64,000 bases of DNA from Anoxybacteroides voinovskiense (GCF_014196205.1 NZ_JACIDE010000013.1:1-64000); one strand, 5' to 3'; positions 1 through 8,971 are shown, counted from the stretch's first letter. Notes: generated by a model not told the origin, from the letters alone. Made by a program: numbers and translations.

Positions 1-138
1 ATTTAGCATACTGTTTCAGAAAAGGGGAGGGGGACATTCCGAAGGAATTTGCAAAAAAGAAGGCGTTTTATTCGGGGATAAAATGATAATTTACACTAAT
101 TATCACATACAAAGAAGGAGCAAGTATATCAATAGATT

Positions 139-288
139 AAACATGTCAAACCTTTATTTTCTGTTGATGGGCGTCTAACTAATGAAACGAGAGAGACTTT
201 TTAGTAAACTTCAGTCACTTTTTCAGCAATAAATGCTGTCAATAATGGAGTATGGAATATTAAGGAAGAAGAAGTAATGCCCGAATGA
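139..288 (+). pseudogene. Possible decayed coding fragment upstream of the DHFR-family gene
   Basis: One frame reads as plausible protein on both sides of two adjacent stop codons (202-207) and ends at TGA 286-288. The first half contains SVDGRLTNETRETF, which vaguely recalls the tail of flavodoxin-fold FMN reductases. The second half ends in KEEEVMPE. No start codon with a ribosome binding site precedes it. It could be chance coding potential in AT-rich DNA. The rest of 1-306 shows nothing else I can support. Confidence 0.2.
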
Positions 289-306
289 TAAAAAGGAGGA
301 TGAGTT

Positions 307-873
307 ATGTCAAATAACGTAAGACAGAGAAGAATCATTTTAGATTTAGCAGTTACTTTAGATGGTTTTATTGAAGGAAAAAATGGAGAAGTTGATTGGT
401 GCATCATGGACTCTGAGATGGGGTTTATTAATTTCTTAAACCAAATTGATACTATTTTATATGGAAGAAAAAGCTACGATTTATGGGGACAATTTACCCC
501 AGAAACTACTGATGATGCTGAAAAAGAAATTTGGGAATTAATTCATAGCAAAAAAAAATATGTGTTTTCCAGAACACAAAAAGAGGCTGATGACAAAGCG
601 ATATTCATAAATGATAATATTTTGGAAGAAGTATTAAAACTAAAGAATGAACCTGGTAAAGACATCTGGCTATACGGCGGAGCAAATCTTATTACTACTT
701 TTATCAATTTAGGGCTTATTGATGAATTTAGATTATCTGTCCACCCTGTTATTTTGGGAGAAGGAAAACCGTTATTTATTGATATAAAGCAGAGATTGAA
801 TTTAAAACTAGTTAATACAAGAACGTTCTCCTCTGGCGTTGTGCAACTAATTTATCATTGGAATGGTAATTAA
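307..873 (+). CDS. Dihydrofolate reductase-family protein (RibD C-terminal-like reductase)
   Basis: This 188-aa protein has the DHFR/RibD-C fold pattern. It opens with a beta strand and a substrate-loop motif, LAVTLDGFIEGKNGEVDW (residues 13-30). A central motif TILYGRKSYDLWG follows, then DIWLYGGANLITTFINLGLIDEF, the NADPH-binding glycine region, and HPVILGEGKPLF. Such YwjB/YyaP-like proteins are usually uncharacterised NADPH-dependent reductases and are not the essential FolA. The start is set by AAAAGGAGGA at 291-300. The gene is clearly more AT-rich than its neighbours and lies beside decayed sequence, so recent acquisition is possible. It appears monocistronic, with a hairpin at 958-981. 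The family is a confident call; the substrate is unknown. Confidence 0.85.
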   Translation: MSNNVRQRRIILDLAVTLDGFIEGKNGEVDWCIMDSEMGFINFLNQIDTILYGRKSYDLWGQFTPETTDDAEKEIWELIHSKKKYVFSRTQKEADDKAIFINDNILEEVLKLKNEPGKDIWLYGGANLITTFINLGLIDEFRLSVHPVILGEGKPLFIDIKQRLNLKLVNTRTFSSGVVQLIYHWNGN

Positions 874-957
874 TAATATGATTCATTCTAATGATAAATT
901 GCCATAAATAGTAATGGTCATTTATTCAACGATTGGCGGGTTAGTGCAAGAACAATG

Positions 958-981
958 GAAAACCTAAAATAATAGGTTTCC
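958..981 (+). terminator. Weak hairpin downstream of the DHFR-family gene
   Basis: An inverted repeat (GGAAAACCTA / TAGGTTTCC) follows the gene by about 85 nt. The T-run after it is poor (CTTCAGCATTTT), so it may be an inefficient terminator. Nothing coding is evident in 874-1031. Confidence 0.35.
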
Positions 982-1031
982 TTCAGCATTTTGACATTAT
1001 CAACATGAAATTTTAACAGAAATGAAATAAA

Positions 1032-1067
1032 AAACGAGGCCGCTGCCGCAAAGCAACAGCCTCGTTT
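1032..1067 (-). terminator. Rho-independent terminator of acetoacetyl-CoA synthetase
   Basis: The stem AAACGAGGC / GCCTCGTTT encloses an 18-nt loop. Read on the minus strand it is followed by a T-rich tract (TTTTTTATTT), just beyond the stop of the minus-strand gene. Confidence 0.8.
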
Positions 1068-1089
1068 GCTTCATAGCGAATGATCCCCC

Positions 1090-3072
1090 TTATCCGTTCA
1101 ACATCGGGCTCCCCAACTTTTTCGCCAGCTCGACAAAGAACGCAAGCGAATCTGGATTGGCCATTGAGCCAACGTTCACCGCTTTTTCGAGCGGGAAACC
1201 TAATAAAATTTTGCGAATCGGGATTTCCATTTTCTTTCCGTTTAACGTTTTTGGGATTTGGTCGACTTGGTAAATCGCATCCGGAATAAAGCGCGGCGAT
1301 ACGTGCGCTTTAATGGCTTCTTTCACTTGTTGTTTTAATGCGTCATCTAGCTCTACCCCTGGCTGAAGAACGACAAACAGCGGCATAAACGATTTCCTTC
1401 CCATCACTTCTAAGTCAATAACCAAACTGTCGAGAATGCCATCGACTGTTTCCACAGCACGATAAATTTCGCTCGTGCCCATGCGCACGCCCGCGCGGTT
1501 AATCGTCGAATCGGAGCGGCCGTAAATGACGCAGCTTCCTTCGGCATCAATTTTAATCCAATCCCCATGTTTCCACACGCCTGGATACGTATCAAAATAG
1601 CTTTCGAGATAGCGGCGGTCGTTTTCGTCGTTCCAGAAAAAGAGCGGCATCGACGGCATCGGCTCCGTGATGACTAATTCCCCAACTTCATTGATTAGCG
1701 AATGTCCATGTTCATCAAACGCCTGTACGTTTGCCCCAAGCGAACGGCATTGTAGCATGCCTGCGCGAACCGGTAACACCGGCGACCCACCGACAAACGC
1801 AGTGCATACATCTGTTCCGCCACTGCATGAAACGAGCCAAACATCTTTCACATGTTCATACACCCAAAGAAACCCTTCGGTCGTCAGCGGCGACCCTGTC
1901 GAAAGAACCACTTGCAACAGCGAGAAATCGTAAGTCTCTTTCGGTTGAATGCCTTGCTTCATGCAGACGTTAATAAACGCTGCGCTTGTGCCAAAATGCG
2001 TAATTTTTGCCTTTTCGGCAAGCTCCCATAAAACGTTCGCATCTGGAAACGTTGGGCTCCCGTCATATAACACAACTGTTGCCCCAACTAACAGCCCACC
2101 AATTAAAAAGTTCCACATCATCCAACCAGTCGTTGTAAACCAGAAAAATGTGCTGTCGCGCGCAATATTGCATTCTATCGATAAAATTTTTAAATGTTCT
2201 AATAAAATCCCGCCATGCCCTTGCACGATTGGCTTTGGCAATCCGGTCGTCCCTGAAGAATATAAAATCCAAAGCGGATGAGCAAACGGCACTTGTTCAT
2301 ACACAAGCTCGCCTTCTTCTTGCAATATGTCCGTCCATAATAAAACAGAATCGTCCCATGCGCGTACATCGTCATGTAAATACGGAACGACAATCGTCTT
2401 TTTTAGCGAAGGAAGTTTTTCTTGCAGTTCTTTCACAACAGGCACTTTATCAAACGTTTTTCCATTATATTGACAACCGTCCACCGCAAACAAAATCGTC
2501 GGCTCAATTTGTTGGAAGCGATCGATCACGCTATTGGCACCAAAATCCGGCGAGCAGCTTGACCAAATCGCGCCAATGCTTGCGCACGCCAAAAACGCAA
2601 CGACCGTTTCCGGAATATTCGGCATATAAGCAACGACGCGATCGCCTTGTTTCACGCCGAGTTTTTTCAGTGCCGAAGCGACCGCTGCCGTCTGTTGTTT
2701 TAACTCTTTCCATGTCACTTCACGTAGCGAAACGCGTTCGGAACGAAATAAAAGCGCTGGTTTTTCCTGTATGTTGCGAAAAATATGTTCCGCATAATTT
2801 AACCGCGCCCCTGGAAACCAGTTTGCCCGCGGCATTTTCCGCTCTTCTAACACACACGTATACGGCGCAGACGACTGAATATCACAATATTCCCACACCG
2901 TTTCCCAAAATTGTTCAAGTTTCTCGACCGACCATTTCCATAGCGCCGCATGCGAATCAAACACAATCCCTTTTTTCGTTTGCAACCAATCCATATACCG
3001 CTTTATGCTTGACTGCTCGATTTGTTCTTTCGTTGGTGTCCATAAAATATCCCCATCCGTAACCGCTTTCAT
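1090..3072 (-). CDS. acsA: Acetoacetyl-CoA synthetase (acetoacetate-CoA ligase)
   Basis: This 660-aa enzyme of the ANL adenylate-forming superfamily is expected to activate acetoacetate with ATP and CoA in the cytosol. The long N-terminal region with WFPGARLNYAEHIF (about 85-97) and the overall length are typical of acetoacetyl-CoA synthetases and distinguish them from acetyl-CoA synthetases. The P-loop-like motif YSSGTTGLPK is at 271-280. HGDWIKID and GRSDSTINRAGVRMG form the hinge and C-terminal domain, and NGKK near residue 625 carries the catalytic lysine. Translation starts at ATG behind a GAGGAGAAA-type site. The gene is monocistronic and divergent from feoA. It would let the cell use acetoacetate or ketone bodies. 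The symbol is a commonly used alias (also aacS). Confidence 0.9.
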   Translation of the reverse strand: MKAVTDGDILWTPTKEQIEQSSIKRYMDWLQTKKGIVFDSHAALWKWSVEKLEQFWETVWEYCDIQSSAPYTCVLEERKMPRANWFPGARLNYAEHIFRNIQEKPALLFRSERVSLREVTWKELKQQTAAVASALKKLGVKQGDRVVAYMPNIPETVVAFLACASIGAIWSSCSPDFGANSVIDRFQQIEPTILFAVDGCQYNGKTFDKVPVVKELQEKLPSLKKTIVVPYLHDDVRAWDDSVLLWTDILQEEGELVYEQVPFAHPLWILYSSGTTGLPKPIVQGHGGILLEHLKILSIECNIARDSTFFWFTTTGWMMWNFLIGGLLVGATVVLYDGSPTFPDANVLWELAEKAKITHFGTSAAFINVCMKQGIQPKETYDFSLLQVVLSTGSPLTTEGFLWVYEHVKDVWLVSCSGGTDVCTAFVGGSPVLPVRAGMLQCRSLGANVQAFDEHGHSLINEVGELVITEPMPSMPLFFWNDENDRRYLESYFDTYPGVWKHGDWIKIDAEGSCVIYGRSDSTINRAGVRMGTSEIYRAVETVDGILDSLVIDLEVMGRKSFMPLFVVLQPGVELDDALKQQVKEAIKAHVSPRFIPDAIYQVDQIPKTLNGKKMEIPIRKILLGFPLEKAVNVGSMANPDSLAFFVELAKKLGSPMLNG

Positions 3073-3188
3073 TTCTCCTCACCTTTCCCCTTTGGATAAA
3101 AACTACGAAAAATTCGGACTATTTTTATCATATCATCTTTTTTTCGGACAAGGAATACGAACTTTTCGTCAAAAAATGTTCAAAATCG

Positions 3189-3217
3189 TTGACAAAATGA
3201 CATTCGCTGAATAAGAT
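3189..3217 (+). promoter_or_regulatory. SigA-type promoter of the feo operon
   Basis: A perfect -35 TTGACA (3189-3194), a 17-bp spacer and -10 TAAGAT (3212-3217) lie about 70 bp before the feoA start. No convincing Fur box could be picked out by eye in this interval. Confidence 0.7.
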
Positions 3218-3285
3218 AAGATTAAAAGTTGGTTTAAGGAAAAATTATAACCTCTGTACAAATTATTGATAGGAGGGAAACTGTT

Positions 3286-3537
3286 ATGACTGAAGCAAAA
3301 CTTGCACGTTTATCTGATGCCAATCCTGGAGAACGTTTTCGCATTACAACGCTTAAAATAGAAGGAACGATGAAACGAAGATTGCTTGATTTAGGATTTG
3401 TGCCTGGCAGTGAAATCACCGTTTTACAAAAAAGCCCGTTAGGCGACCCGACCGCCTATCGCGTCAGTCATACGACCATTGCTTTAAGGAAGGAAGAAAG
3501 TGATCATATTTATGGGGAGAGGATCGGTAATGAATAA
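3286..3537 (+). CDS. feoA: Ferrous iron transport accessory protein FeoA
   Basis: This 83-aa protein has the FeoA SH3-like domain signature: LSDANPGERFRITTL at the start, then RRLLDLGFVPGSEITVLQKSPLGDP and a closing strand TTIALRKEE. FeoA proteins are small cytosolic partners of the FeoB iron(II) transporter and are thought to modulate its GTPase. The ribosome binding site is AGGAGGGAAA, 12 nt before ATG. Its stop lies inside the feoB start region (8-nt overlap), so the two are likely translationally coupled. Confidence 0.9.
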   Translation: MTEAKLARLSDANPGERFRITTLKIEGTMKRRLLDLGFVPGSEITVLQKSPLGDPTAYRVSHTTIALRKEESDHIYGERIGNE

Positions 3538-4261
3538 GCGGGAATATACGATTGCGCTTGCAGGAAATCCAAATACAGGGAAAAGTACGCTATTTAACGT
3601 ACTAACCGGCTTACGGCAACATACAGGAAACTGGCCAGGGAAAACGGTCATTCACGCAGAAGGCTTTTTCACTTATAAAAACGAGGAATATCGAATCATC
3701 GACCTTCCCGGAACGTATTCGCTCTACTCCAATTCGGCGGACGAAGAAGTAGCTCGGGATTTTATTATTTTTAGCAAACCGGATGTCACGCTCGTCGTAT
3801 TAGACGCAACCGCACTCGAACGAAATTTAAATTTAGCGCTACAAGTACTAGAAATGACCGACCGTGTCATCATTTGCCTAAACTTAATGGACGAAGCGAA
3901 AAAGAAAGGAATTGTCATTGATATTGCGAACCTTTCTAAAAAACTAGGCGTACCTGTCGTACCGCTTGCCGCGCGCAATAAAGAAGGGATTGAAGAGTTG
4001 CTTGAAACAGTCGCGCGCATGGTGCATGGGGAAATAAACACAACACCGCTCGTTGTTGCCTACAGCCGCGCCATTGAAGAAAAAATTGCGAAACTTCTTC
4101 CGCTTGTAAAAGAAGTGGTTGGAGAAGAATATCCAGCGCGCTGGGTGGCGCTTCGTTTACTAGACGGGGATACATCGTTGCTTCACGCATTGCAACACCA
4201 TCCGCATCATTTCCTAAAGGAGGGAGCAACGTATGCGTGCCACTGTGCCAAATCCGTTTGA
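3530..4261 (+). CDS. feoB: FeoB GTPase half (NFeoB: G domain plus helical domain)
   Basis: This 243-aa protein contains only the cytosolic half of FeoB. The G motifs are G1 GNPNTGKST, G3 DLPGTYSLYS and G4 NLMD, followed by the GDI-like helical domain ending in HHFLKEGATYAC. An open frame extends upstream to 3500, but ATG 3530 has GGGGAGAGG in front and follows feoA by overlap. The normal FeoB polypeptide would continue into membrane helices. Here the frame stops at 4261, 29 nt after the next gene has begun. I read this as a natural two-gene FeoB because the second part has its own strong ribosome binding site. The GTPase should drive or gate Fe2+ uptake through the membrane half encoded next. 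Confidence 0.85.
   Translation: MNKREYTIALAGNPNTGKSTLFNVLTGLRQHTGNWPGKTVIHAEGFFTYKNEEYRIIDLPGTYSLYSNSADEEVARDFIIFSKPDVTLVVLDATALERNLNLALQVLEMTDRVIICLNLMDEAKKKGIVIDIANLSKKLGVPVVPLAARNKEGIEELLETVARMVHGEINTTPLVVAYSRAIEEKIAKLLPLVKEVVGEEYPARWVALRLLDGDTSLLHALQHHPHHFLKEGATYACHCAKSV
4215..4224 (+). promoter_or_regulatory. Strong internal ribosome binding site for the FeoB membrane half
   Basis: TAAAGGAGGG lies inside the GTPase coding sequence, 8-9 nt before ATG 4233. In the downstream frame a TAA at 4215-4217 closes any upstream extension. This site argues that the split of feoB is a functional gene boundary and not a sequencing or mutational frameshift. Confidence 0.75.
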
Positions 4262-5624
4262 TGAACTGATGGAACACGCCAAACGTTTAACAGATGGCGA
4301 TACACGGGAACAAATCGTTGCGTCTATTTTCCAAACATCGCGTCAAATTTGCCAAGAAACAGTGACCTATACAAAACAAGAAAAGCGATATGAAACAGAA
4401 AAGCTCGACCGGATTTTTACATCAAAAATATGGGGATTCCCGATTATGCTCGCGATGCTTGCTGTCGTCATTTATATTACGATTGCCGGCGCCAATGTCC
4501 CTTCTTCGTTGCTCGCGGAATTTTTCGGTTGGCTTGAAGGGTATATTACGCTGCTATTCCAACAGTTGCACGCACCAAGCTGGTTACACGGCATTCTCGT
4601 TTTAGGGCTATATCGCGGAACGACATGGGTCGTGAGCGTCATGTTGCCGCCAATGGCGATTTTCTTCCCGATTTTTGCGTTGCTTGAAAATTACGGATAC
4701 CTTCCGCGCGTCGCCTTTAATATGGATCGGCTCTTTAAAAAGTCTGGCGCGCACGGAAAGCAATCGCTAACGATGGCGATGGGGTTTGGTTGCAACGCTG
4801 CCGCTATCATGTCGACAAGAATTATCGAATCCCCACGGGAACGAATGCTCGCCATTTTAACGAACAATTTCGTTCCATGCAACGGCAGATGGCCAACGTT
4901 AATTTTACTTGCTTCCCTCTTTATGGCGGCAGGCTATACCGGCGGATGGAAAACGTTCGCTACCGCAAGCGTCGTCGTTGCAATGGTCGTATTCGGCATT
5001 ATCGTGACCCTTACTGTTTCATGGATATTATCGAAAACGGCGTTGCGCGGTGTACCGACCCATTATACGCTTGAACTGCCACCATATCGCCGACCGAAAA
5101 TATGGGATACAATCGTTCGGTCGACGTTAGATAAGTCGGTTTATGTATTGAAACGTGCGGTCACTGTCGCTGCGCCTGCCGGTGTGTTAACGTGGGTATT
5201 GGCAAACATTCATGTAGGCGATACAACCGTGCTGGCGTATTCCGCTCAGCTGCTCGACCCGTTTGCACGCCAATTAGGGCTTGACGGCTATATTTTGTTA
5301 GCGTTTATTTTAGGGCTCCCAGCAAACGAAATTGTCGTACCGATTTTATTGATGGGCTATTTATCGACTGGGGCGTTAATCGAAGTAGACGGTCTGCACT
5401 CGCTCAAACAAATTTTTCTCGACCACGGGTGGACGTGGCTAACCGCGTTAAATATGATGCTCTTTTCCTTGCTTCATTATCCGTGCGGCACGACACTTGT
5501 CAATATTTATAAAGAAACAAAAAGCAAAAAATGGACGTTCCTATCGTTCGCCATTCCAACAGCGATTGCGATTGTCGTCACATTTACAACTGCCCATCTC
5601 GTCCAATGGTTTGGGCTTTTGTAA
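4233..5624 (+). CDS. feoB: FeoB membrane half (Fe2+ permease domain, nucleoside-recognition/Gate type)
   Basis: This 463-aa protein starts with about 65 cytosolic residues that match the FeoB linker (KLDRIFTSKIWGFPIMLAML). About eight membrane segments and two Gate repeats follow. The first repeat carries GFGCNAAAIMSTRIIESPRERM and VPCNGRWPT, which keep the two conserved cysteine positions. The second repeat has LGLPANEIVVP where classical FeoB has a GFxAKE-type motif, so this is a variant subfamily. It overlaps the GTPase gene by 29 nt in another frame. Together the two proteins should form the inner-membrane ferrous iron importer. In annotations such proteins are often labelled nucleoside recognition domain protein. 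A different divalent metal cannot be excluded. Confidence 0.85.
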   Translation: MRATVPNPFDELMEHAKRLTDGDTREQIVASIFQTSRQICQETVTYTKQEKRYETEKLDRIFTSKIWGFPIMLAMLAVVIYITIAGANVPSSLLAEFFGWLEGYITLLFQQLHAPSWLHGILVLGLYRGTTWVVSVMLPPMAIFFPIFALLENYGYLPRVAFNMDRLFKKSGAHGKQSLTMAMGFGCNAAAIMSTRIIESPRERMLAILTNNFVPCNGRWPTLILLASLFMAAGYTGGWKTFATASVVVAMVVFGIIVTLTVSWILSKTALRGVPTHYTLELPPYRRPKIWDTIVRSTLDKSVYVLKRAVTVAAPAGVLTWVLANIHVGDTTVLAYSAQLLDPFARQLGLDGYILLAFILGLPANEIVVPILLMGYLSTGALIEVDGLHSLKQIFLDHGWTWLTALNMMLFSLLHYPCGTTLVNIYKETKSKKWTFLSFAIPTAIAIVVTFTTAHLVQWFGLL

Positions 5625-5627
5625 AAA

Positions 5628-5661
5628 ACATCCCGCTCTCGGTAAAGAGCGGGATGTTTTT
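5628..5661. terminator. Bidirectional terminator shared by feoB and phoE
   Basis: The stem AACATCCCGCTCT / AGAGCGGGATGTT has A-rich and T-rich flanks. It sits in the 35-nt gap between the two convergent genes, so it can serve both strands. Confidence 0.9.
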
Positions 5662-6283
5662 ATACATGTTTGATTTCTTCAATATGCGACACATCCGCCT
5701 CGTTAAGCAACTTCCAATGCCCGTCTTGCACAAAAACGGTTGTCAAGCTCGTTCCGTGCATAAATGGCGGCGCCCAAAGCTCCGTTATTGGCGTTTGTTT
5801 TAATCGTGCTACGAGCGTCTTTAGTACAACCCCATGGGTGACGATTAAAATATGGCCCGAACGGTGGCGGTCCACAATATCCGCTACCGCGGAAAATGCG
5901 CGCATTTGTACGTCAATAAACCCCTCGCCACGCTTTGGTGCATACAAATGCGGCGCGTTCCAAAAATGTTCAAACGAAACAGCGTCAAGCTGCTCGATTT
6001 GCTCGTGTGTTTTTCCTTCCCAATCTCCGAGAAAAATTTCCCGTAGCCGCTCTTCTTCATAAATTGGAACGGGCCGCTCCCCGCGGACGATTTTTGCCGT
6101 TTCTAATGCCCGCCCGCTCGTGCTTGTATAAATGGCGGTTAAATCGACTGCTTCTAATCGTTTGCCAAGCCGGCGCGCATCTTCCTTCCCTTTTTCCGTT
6201 AGCGGCGAATCAAGCCATCCTTGCATTCGTTTTTCGACATTCCATTCCGTTTCTCCATGTCTTGTCAAATATAATGTAAGCAC
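5660..6283 (-). CDS. phoE: Histidine phosphatase (PhoE-like broad-specificity phosphatase)
   Basis: This 207-aa cytosolic protein belongs to the phosphoglycerate-mutase-like histidine phosphatases. The catalytic LTRHGETEWN motif is near residue 7 and the second histidine is in LIVTHGVVLKTL. LREIFLGDWEGK carries the conserved acidic region. The sequence closely resembles the Geobacillus stearothermophilus PhoE (YhfR) phosphatase as I recall it, including RMQGWxDSPLTEKG and SGRALETA. Translation starts at GTG behind a GGGGGAT site. The natural substrate is not known. It is not a glycolytic mutase, because it lacks that family's longer active-site insert. Confidence 0.88.
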   Translation of the reverse strand: MLTLYLTRHGETEWNVEKRMQGWLDSPLTEKGKEDARRLGKRLEAVDLTAIYTSTSGRALETAKIVRGERPVPIYEEERLREIFLGDWEGKTHEQIEQLDAVSFEHFWNAPHLYAPKRGEGFIDVQMRAFSAVADIVDRHRSGHILIVTHGVVLKTLVARLKQTPITELWAPPFMHGTSLTTVFVQDGHWKLLNEADVSHIEEIKHV

Positions 6284-6311
6284 GTTATCCCCCGCCCCTA
6301 TCCCCTAACAA

Positions 6312-8300
6312 TTACGTGTTAGAGGGAACATTCGATTGGTTATATTGTTCCAGCCAATGTTTTAGCTTCTCTGCTTCTAGCGATTTGCTGAAATAAAATC
6401 CTTGCGCAAAGTCACAATGCATTTGCTGAAGGAGCGATAGTTGTTGGTTCGTTTCGACCCCTTCGGCCAATACTTGAATATCAAGGCTTTTCGCTAAATG
6501 GATAATCGTATCGACAATGGTAGCGTCTTTTGAGTTTTCGGCGATTCCTTGAATAAAGCTACGGTCAATTTTTAACAATGTCACTGGCAAGTTACGAATA
6601 TACGCAAGCGAAGAGAACCCTGTGCCGAAATCATCAATCGCCACTTGTACACCGACCGTCTTTAACTCTGTTAAAATGTGTTTTCCTGTTTCGATATTTT
6701 CCATTAAGCCGCTTTCGGTTACTTCTAAAATTAAATGTTCTGGTGCAAAACCAGTTTCATTCAATATGTAAATGACATGACCGACAAGTTCGGTTCGATT
6801 CAATAAGAACGGCGATAAATTGACCGCTAATTTTAACTTTGGAAACTGGGTTTGCCACTCTTTTACTTGCCGGCATGCCTGCTCTAGCACCCATAACGTA
6901 ATTTCAAAAATAAAACCGCTTTTTTCTGCCAACGGAATAAACTCCAGCGGCGGAATTTCCCCGAGCGTCGGATGCCGCCAGCGAAGCAACGTTTCTACCC
7001 CCATCGCCGAACCGTTTCCTAATTCGATTTTCGGTTGGTAACATAAATAAAATTGCTCGCGAATAATGGCAAACGGAAGGTCACGTTTAATCACTTCCGC
7101 CCGGTTATGTACGGGCTGGTAAAAATGGTAGCCGTTTTTGCCGCGGTCTTTGACATAGTAAAGCGCTTGATCGGCATATTTCATCAGTTGCTCTTGATTG
7201 TCCGCATCGCTCGGAAAAAACGCAATTCCAACGGAAAGCGTGGACTGAATCATTTGTTTTTCATATCGAAATGGCTGATGAAACGCTTGAATTAACCGCT
7301 CTGCCAATAAAGAGACCGCTTCTTTCGCAGTATGCGGCAATAATAGCACAAACTCATCGCCACCAATTCGCGCGAAAAAGTGATTTTCCTGCAATACGGT
7401 TTGTACTCGTTTCACTGCTTCTTGTAAAAAATAATCGCCTGCTTGATGAGAAAAATGGTCGTTAATCCATTTAAATTTATCAAAATCTAAATAGCATAAC
7501 GCAAACGGCGTTTGTTCATGAATTAATTGACGAATGTACCGTTCAAAATAGCTACGGTTCGCAATGCCCGTTAACGAATCAAAATAGGCGAGCTGGTGCA
7601 GTTTTTCTTCATATTTCTTCCGCTCGCTAATATTTTTCGCCGCGACAACGACATAGTCAAGCTCCCCATGCTCGTTGAAAATCGCTTTCCCGTTCGCTTC
7701 CATCCATATCCATTGTCCGTGTAGGTCAAGCCGACGAAATTCCGCCGTCTGTTTTTCGCCAGTCATATATAGTGTATGTAGTTTCTGCTGCAACTCGTCG
7801 ACATCGTCACGATGGACGTAGCGAAACAAATCGGACGTTTCGCTTTCTTCTTGAACGACCCCAAACGTATGGACGAACGAAGGAGATATGTATGTTACCT
7901 TTTGCTCGTTCGACAAAATTAAAATATAATCGGACGAATGTTCGGCAATGAGGCGAAATCGTTTTTCGCTCTCCTCTAGCGCTACTTCTAATCGCGTTAC
8001 TTCTGTTCGGTCGCGCAATACGACAATGCAACCGTTTTCCTCTTTTAATGGGAGCAATGAAACATGGACAAGTATTTCTCGCTCCCCGCTGCCCTTTATC
8101 ATCCGCTCTCGTAAATCGACCGTCTCCCCTTGTTTTACACGTTCGAAATCTTCGGAAAATCCAAGCAACCGCACGTCATGTACATCTGCACCAACTAATG
8201 CTTGAAACGCTAGATTGCTATATATAATGCGCCCATTGGCCTCCACGAGCGCAACAGCTTCTGGAAATCGTTGAAAATAAGTCACAAAGTTGTCGCCCAT
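6312..8300 (-). CDS. PAS-PAS-GGDEF-EAL cyclic di-GMP signalling protein
   Basis: This 662-aa protein has two PAS-like sensor regions (about 5-110 and 113-230). A diguanylate cyclase domain follows with an intact GGDEF (313-317). An EAL phosphodiesterase domain from about 405 carries ETLLR (436-440), NLSP, EVTES, IDDFGTGFSSL, LKIDRSF and LAEGVET, so the metal and catalytic residues appear present. The product-inhibition RxxD site before GGDEF is not visible. No membrane segment or signal peptide is seen, so it senses cytosolic signals. It may be bifunctional. The ligand of the PAS domains is unknown. It appears monocistronic, downstream of its own promoter region. Confidence 0.9.
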   Translation of the reverse strand: MGDNFVTYFQRFPEAVALVEANGRIIYSNLAFQALVGADVHDVRLLGFSEDFERVKQGETVDLRERMIKGSGEREILVHVSLLPLKEENGCIVVLRDRTEVTRLEVALEESEKRFRLIAEHSSDYILILSNEQKVTYISPSFVHTFGVVQEESETSDLFRYVHRDDVDELQQKLHTLYMTGEKQTAEFRRLDLHGQWIWMEANGKAIFNEHGELDYVVVAAKNISERKKYEEKLHQLAYFDSLTGIANRSYFERYIRQLIHEQTPFALCYLDFDKFKWINDHFSHQAGDYFLQEAVKRVQTVLQENHFFARIGGDEFVLLLPHTAKEAVSLLAERLIQAFHQPFRYEKQMIQSTLSVGIAFFPSDADNQEQLMKYADQALYYVKDRGKNGYHFYQPVHNRAEVIKRDLPFAIIREQFYLCYQPKIELGNGSAMGVETLLRWRHPTLGEIPPLEFIPLAEKSGFIFEITLWVLEQACRQVKEWQTQFPKLKLAVNLSPFLLNRTELVGHVIYILNETGFAPEHLILEVTESGLMENIETGKHILTELKTVGVQVAIDDFGTGFSSLAYIRNLPVTLLKIDRSFIQGIAENSKDATIVDTIIHLAKSLDIQVLAEGVETNQQLSLLQQMHCDFAQGFYFSKSLEAEKLKHWLEQYNQSNVPSNT

Positions 8301-8497
8301 CTCACTAGTTACCTCTCGAGTATATTTTTACTGTTCCTCTTGTATCTTCATTTTTACTAATCTAACGACAAAAATCAACAAAATGGACAAATTTTTTTCG
8401 AAAACCGGAATAAAAATCCCCTATACTCAAAAACTTGCCGGTTCTTTTTTTCTATGGTAGATTCAAAAGTACAGGTTGATAGAAAGGATGAGAACCA

Positions 8498-8965
8498 TTG
8501 AAACGTCCAATCGTAATAATGCTGTCGCTTAGTGTATTGCTTGGCGCCTGCTCGGCGAACGAAACGAAAGAACAAACTCATGCAACAATGAGCGGAGACG
8601 TACGAGAAACGACGAAATCGACCGCGCATCTTCCGTCTTTTTTAAAGCCGTATGATGAAAATATGGCAGTGCTTTATCAACAAGCAGCGAACCATCGACA
8701 GTTGCTTGAAAACATTCCGTGCTATTGCGGCTGCGGAACGTCCGCTGGCCATAAAAACAACTACGATTGCTTCGTTTATGAAAATAAAAAAGACGGTTCT
8801 ATCGTCTGGGATTCTCACGCGACAACATGCGGAGTTTGTTTAGACATTGCTGCCGAATCGATTACGGAATATGAACAAGGGAAATCGATAAAAGACATTC
8901 GGAAAATGATTGATGAAAAATATAAAGAAGGCTACGCCGAACCAACCCCGACGAAGCCGCTATAA
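8498..8965 (+). CDS. PCYCGC-motif lipoprotein
   Basis: This 155-aa protein has a lipoprotein signal peptide (MKRPIVIMLSLSVLLGAC) with the lipobox LGAC near residues 15-18. After a linker it contains IPCYCGCGTSAGH and later ATTCGVCLDIA, the cysteine pattern of the PCYCGC protein family found in Bacillaceae. It should be anchored on the outer face of the membrane. The cysteines suggest metal or redox chemistry, but the function is not established. Translation starts at TTG 8498 after AGAAAGGATGAG, and no ATG fits. It shares a terminator with the convergent exonuclease gene. Confidence 0.85.
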   Translation: MKRPIVIMLSLSVLLGACSANETKEQTHATMSGDVRETTKSTAHLPSFLKPYDENMAVLYQQAANHRQLLENIPCYCGCGTSAGHKNNYDCFVYENKKDGSIVWDSHATTCGVCLDIAAESITEYEQGKSIKDIRKMIDEKYKEGYAEPTPTKPL

Positions 8966-8971
8966 ACAAAA

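Noticed and set aside
2148-3062. Long plus-strand open frame (304 codons) opposite the acetoacetyl-CoA synthetase gene
   Set aside because: It is antisense to a clear enzyme gene, has no ribosome binding site, and its translation shows no domain pattern.
4201-4261. FeoB split interpreted as a frameshift error
   Set aside because: A strong ribosome binding site at perfect distance from the second ATG, and the break lying in the inter-domain linker, favour two real genes. Resequencing could still overturn this.
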